Assembly: GCA_025936275.1 (NCBI GenBank)
Contig: JAICTR010000023.1
Coordinates: forward strand, 1 to 14,616
From: Burkholderiales bacterium
GTDB lineage: Bacteria; Pseudomonadota; Gammaproteobacteria; Burkholderiales; Usitatibacteraceae
DNA length: 14,616 nucleotides
Reading direction: 5' to 3'
The position numbers and the translations under genes are program-made. This document shows, in pieces, positions 14,079-14,616 of the stretch (positions are counted from its first letter, which is position 1; each line of letters begins with the position of its first letter). The notes below the pieces were generated by a model. It saw only the letters and a program-made list of their open reading frames with translations. It made no database searches and was not told where the DNA came from.

Positions 14079-14616
14079 ATGGCGACCAACACGCTGCAGG
14101 ATTGGTTCGAGACGCCGCTCGGGCAGTACCTGCTCGACAAGGAACGCGCGTATCTCGACGACGTGACGCCGGACATCTTCGGCTTCCACGCGCTGCAGCT
14201 CGGCCTGCCGCGCTTCGACCTGCTGCGCGAGAGCCGCATCGCGCATCGCCTGCGCGTGGCCTCTTCGGACCATCCCGACCTGCGCGCCAAATGCCACGAG
14301 CTGCCGATCGCCACCCAGTCCGTGGACCTGGTGCTGCTGCCGCACGTGCTCGAGTTCGCCGAGCACCCGCACGCGATCCTGCGCGAGGTGGACCGGGTGA
14401 TGATGCCGGAAGGACGGCTCGTGATCCTCGGCTTCAATCCCTGGAGCCTGTGGGGCCTGCGCAGCTCCGTGGGACCGGCGCGCGGCGAGTTCCCGTGGAA
14501 CGGCCATTTCGTGTCGCTGCTGCGCGTGAAGGACTGGCTGGCGCTCCTCGGCTTCGACGTCTCGGCGGGGCGGCTCGCCGGCTACGCGCCCCCGATCGAC
14601 GGCGAGCGCATGCGCC
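14079..14616 (+). CDS. Class I SAM-dependent methyltransferase, YafS-like (3' end cut by window)
   Basis: Starts MATNTLQDWFETPLGQYLL and stays open to the right edge (179 complete codons). It fits the Methyltransf_11-type protein found beside gloB and ahead of rnhA/dnaQ in many proteobacteria. The region IFGFHALQLGLPRFDLL is where motif I should be but has no GxGxG. Later motifs are clear: SVDLVLLPHVLEFAEHPHAI (motif II/post-II region), EVDRVMMPEGRLVILGFNPW (motif III and strand 5) and LRVKDWLALLGFDV. A weak motif I is, as far as I recall, common in this family. The substrate is unknown. No Shine-Dalgarno precedes the ATG, which lies 26 bases from the divergent gloB start. The C-terminus lies outside the window. 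Confidence 0.9.
   Translation, partial: MATNTLQDWFETPLGQYLLDKERAYLDDVTPDIFGFHALQLGLPRFDLLRESRIAHRLRVASSDHPDLRAKCHELPIATQSVDLVLLPHVLEFAEHPHAILREVDRVMMPEGRLVILGFNPWSLWGLRSSVGPARGEFPWNGHFVSLLRVKDWLALLGFDVSAGRLAGYAPPIDGERMR

Noticed and set aside
1..14616. Search for tRNA, rRNA, CRISPR arrays, insertion-sequence ends and defence or toxin genes
   Set aside because: None seen by eye: no GTTCGA-type tRNA T-arm with paired ends, no spaced direct repeats and no transposase or integrase motifs.

Overview
This is a very GC-rich window with dense, short-spaced genes. It is most likely chromosomal DNA of a betaproteobacterium. The support is the gloB / class I methyltransferase pair at the right end, which in many beta- and gammaproteobacteria sits next to rnhA and dnaQ, together with the LysM-type MltD and the dispersed palindromic repeats. 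The genus cannot be fixed from the sequence alone. I see no rRNA, tRNA, CRISPR array, integrase or transposase gene.

Left block, + strand, 1 to 8450: a peptide-transport and peptide-breakdown operon. It holds two DppB/DppC-type permeases (the first cut by the window edge), a double ATPase of the DppD-DppF fusion type, an M13 (neprilysin-like) peptidase with a lipoprotein signal, an M3 (thimet-oligopeptidase-like) peptidase with a Sec signal, and a small membrane-anchored, Ala/Pro-rich protein with a possible Sel1-like segment. Spacings are tight: 4-base stop/start overlaps at 910 and 3775 and an 8-base gap at 5818. The exception is an 82-base gap carrying a REP-like palindrome between the permeases and the ATPase. 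The logical reading is that peptides are trimmed in the periplasm and imported by the ABC transporter. The substrate-binding protein is not in the window and may lie upstream.

Middle and right block, - strand, 8470 to 14052: read in transcription order, this is gloB, a GNAT acetyltransferase overlapping it by 19 bases, a GC-rich hairpin with six T (good intrinsic terminator), a TldD-like metallopeptidase, a TldE/PmbA-like partner overlapping it by 4 bases, and an MltD-type lytic transglycosylase with two LysM domains. The last gene converges with the left operon. A methyltransferase on the + strand starts 26 bases from gloB and runs off the right edge.

Most genes are recognisable housekeeping or accessory families. 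I found no convincing new defence, toxin or RiPP system. The points most worth a second look are: the exported two-peptidase plus ABC cassette; a perfect 16-bp palindrome exactly filling the -35/-10 spacer of a candidate mltD promoter; a terminator that could act as an attenuator just upstream of tldD; a GNAT stop codon lying inside a palindromic repeat; and a putative leaderless start for the methyltransferase.
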